A program made the position numbers and the translations under genes. Positions 63,115 through 64,000 of a stretch of 64,000 bases of DNA are shown here, piece after piece. The notes below the pieces were generated by a model. That model ran no database searches and was not told where the DNA came from. It saw only the letters and a list, made by a program, of their open reading frames with translations. Source of the DNA: JAEZDC01 sp036676415. GTDB taxonomy: Bacteria > Bacteroidota > Bacteroidia > Chitinophagales > Chitinophagaceae. How positions within the stretch are numbered: position 1 is the stretch's first letter; the number at the start of each line of letters is the position of its first letter. The stretch is taken from the NCBI GenBank assembly GCA_036676415.1, contig JAKFCX010000025.1:177441-241440 (forward strand), read 5' to 3'.

Positions 63115-63860
63115 TTATCTTACAATATTCAAAGGCCCTGATTTCTGTACCACCGTTCCGTCTTTCTGCGTGATCTTGGCTACATAAGCATACACGCCTA
63201 CCGGTTGTATCTTACCCTGGTACTTACCATCCCAAACCATGAACCCACCATTTGCATCCTGTGTGTTCGAAGTGATCTCATGAATCTTCTCTCCCCACTG
63301 GTTAAATACCAAGAACTGTATACTTTGTATTGCCCATCCATAAGCTACCAGCACATCGTTCTTACCATCATTATTCGGTGTGAACGTGTTTGGTATGAAT
63401 ATGACATCAGGCTTGGCCCTTTCACAAACCGAAGCAGATGTTGATGTTTGGCAGGCAATTGTTCCAACGGCTCTTACAAGAATACACACCTGCTGCGAAG
63501 GCGTTAAGCCTGAAACCAGATGGAATAATCCTGTATTTCCTGAACTTGGAGCGATCCACGTAGCACCATTATCAATTGAAACCTGGTAAGCTGTTGCTCC
63601 TGCAATAGCCGTCCATCTGAATGTGATGGAATTAGCGGTGATATCAGCCGGAACCACGGTTACAACCGGTGTTGCCAATGGAGCCAGTATGGTTGCTGTT
63701 ACCTGGGTACGAGGACTTCCCACACAATTCGATCCTGTGGTTGAAACCTGCTCTACATAGTAGTTAGTAGTTCCAGAGATACCAGGAGTGGTGAATGTGC
63801 TGCCTGTACCAATCAATGTTCCTCCTGTTGCAGCATCATACCAGTTATAGGTAATGCCGG
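63115..63860 (-). CDS. T9SS protein, C-terminal part, cut by the contig junction
   Basis: The reading frame continues past this end, but the sequence changes character near 63860-63876. The reliable part holds an Ig-like module (TYNWYDAATGGTLIGTGSTF, TTNYYVEQVST), a fibronectin type III domain (TANSITFRWTAIAGATAYQVSIDNGATW) and a type-B CTD (IPNTFTPNNDGKNDVLVAYG ... GVYAYVAKITQKDGTVVQKSGPLNIV). It ends 24 bases before the adhesin start on the same strand, so it is the gene upstream in the T9SS operon. The N-terminal part is missing. Confidence 0.85.
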
Positions 63861-63891
63861 CCACCAGTTCAGAGCCGCGCGCTTCCCAGCC

Positions 63892-64000
63892 GGCGCCCGA
63901 CAGGCGCACCGCAAAGCGCTCGCCGGCCACGCCGCTGAAAAACGCTTCGCCGGTGGTGGCGCCATACAGCACCGTATTGCCGACGATGGTGTTTTTATGC
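63892..64000 (-). CDS. gltB: Glutamate synthase large-subunit fragment from a GC-rich genome (chimeric end)
   Basis: On the minus strand this reads HKNTIVGNTVLYGATTGEAF, then FSGVAGERFAVR and a variant of the usual NSGA. This is the GXGXG domain of the glutamate synthase alpha subunit, as in proteobacterial GltB. It is very GC-rich, with G/C third positions, unlike the rest of the window. The frame happens to continue into the T9SS protein. Bases 63861-63891 match neither protein clearly. I treat this as a probable assembly or library chimera, not a real fusion. Confidence 0.78.

Noticed and set aside
63115..63972. A single T9SS protein with a novel GltB-like N-terminal domain
   Set aside because: The codon use and GC change within about 30 bases and the GltB similarity stops mid-domain, which fits a chimeric join better than a natural fusion.

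Overview
The window looks like a contig from a member of the Bacteroidota, probably a Chitinophagaceae-like lineage, and may come from a metagenome. Direct signs are three proteins with type IX secretion (T9SS) C-terminal domains, a PorP/SprF-like protein, promoters of the Bacteroidota form TAnnTTTG, almost no Shine-Dalgarno sequences, moderate-to-low GC and many SPII lipoproteins. The last ~110-140 bases are abruptly GC-rich and encode a glutamate synthase large-subunit fragment of proteobacterial type. I read that end as a probable chimeric join.

Layout. 1-2.2 kb: end of an SRPBCC protein and a T9SS-exported PKD/SprB-repeat protein. 2.4-5.9 kb: tRNA-Met, a peroxiredoxin/thioredoxin/small-protein redox operon, a di-haem cytochrome c peroxidase gene broken by a frameshift, and an orphan reading frame with DnaJ-like CxxCxGxG motifs. 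6-13.2 kb (minus strand): RsmB-type rRNA methyltransferase, two paralogous lipoproteins, and the 2-oxoglutarate dehydrogenase genes sucB and sucA. 13.5-20.6 kb: rpsT, a two-component system, an M14 peptidase, an MFS transporter and a di-haem cytochrome. 20.7-25.6 kb: VanZ-like protein, a deaminase very like yeast Fcy1 overlapping an Lhr-type helicase, small DUF1801/DUF2752/TM2 proteins and tRNA-Ala. 25.7-26.6 kb: single-domain receiver and PAS proteins.

27-37.8 kb is an eleven-gene complex I operon, nuoA-B-C-D-H-I-J-K-L-M-N, with no nuoE, nuoF or nuoG. A REP-associated (IS200-like) transposase with flanking palindromes sits between nuoL and nuoM. 37.9-45.3 kb holds small hypotheticals, BON and LysM proteins, a UbiB-family kinase-like protein and a pyruvate:ferredoxin oxidoreductase, which is a plausible source of electrons for a complex I that lacks its NADH module. 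45.7-51.7 kb holds a PAS histidine kinase with an unusual receiver-CRP regulator, then an ECF sigma factor, a membrane-anchored beta-barrel protein and a lipoprotein in one operon.

51.8-63.9 kb (minus strand): an Ldh-family dehydrogenase, then a T9SS surface cluster: an upstream secreted protein truncated by the chimeric end, a 2,323-residue adhesin with an internal 1.3-kb tandem duplication, a PorP/SprF partner, and a TPR-propeller-OmpA (PorE-like) protein.

Across the window there are several short repeat families: a four-copy dispersed element built on GTACAAGTGAGTGACACAAC, REP-like GCTCC-GGAGC palindromes, long perfect palindromes, and degenerate 7-9 bp simple repeats that lie between genes and inside three coding regions. 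I saw no CRISPR array, prophage or classical defence system.
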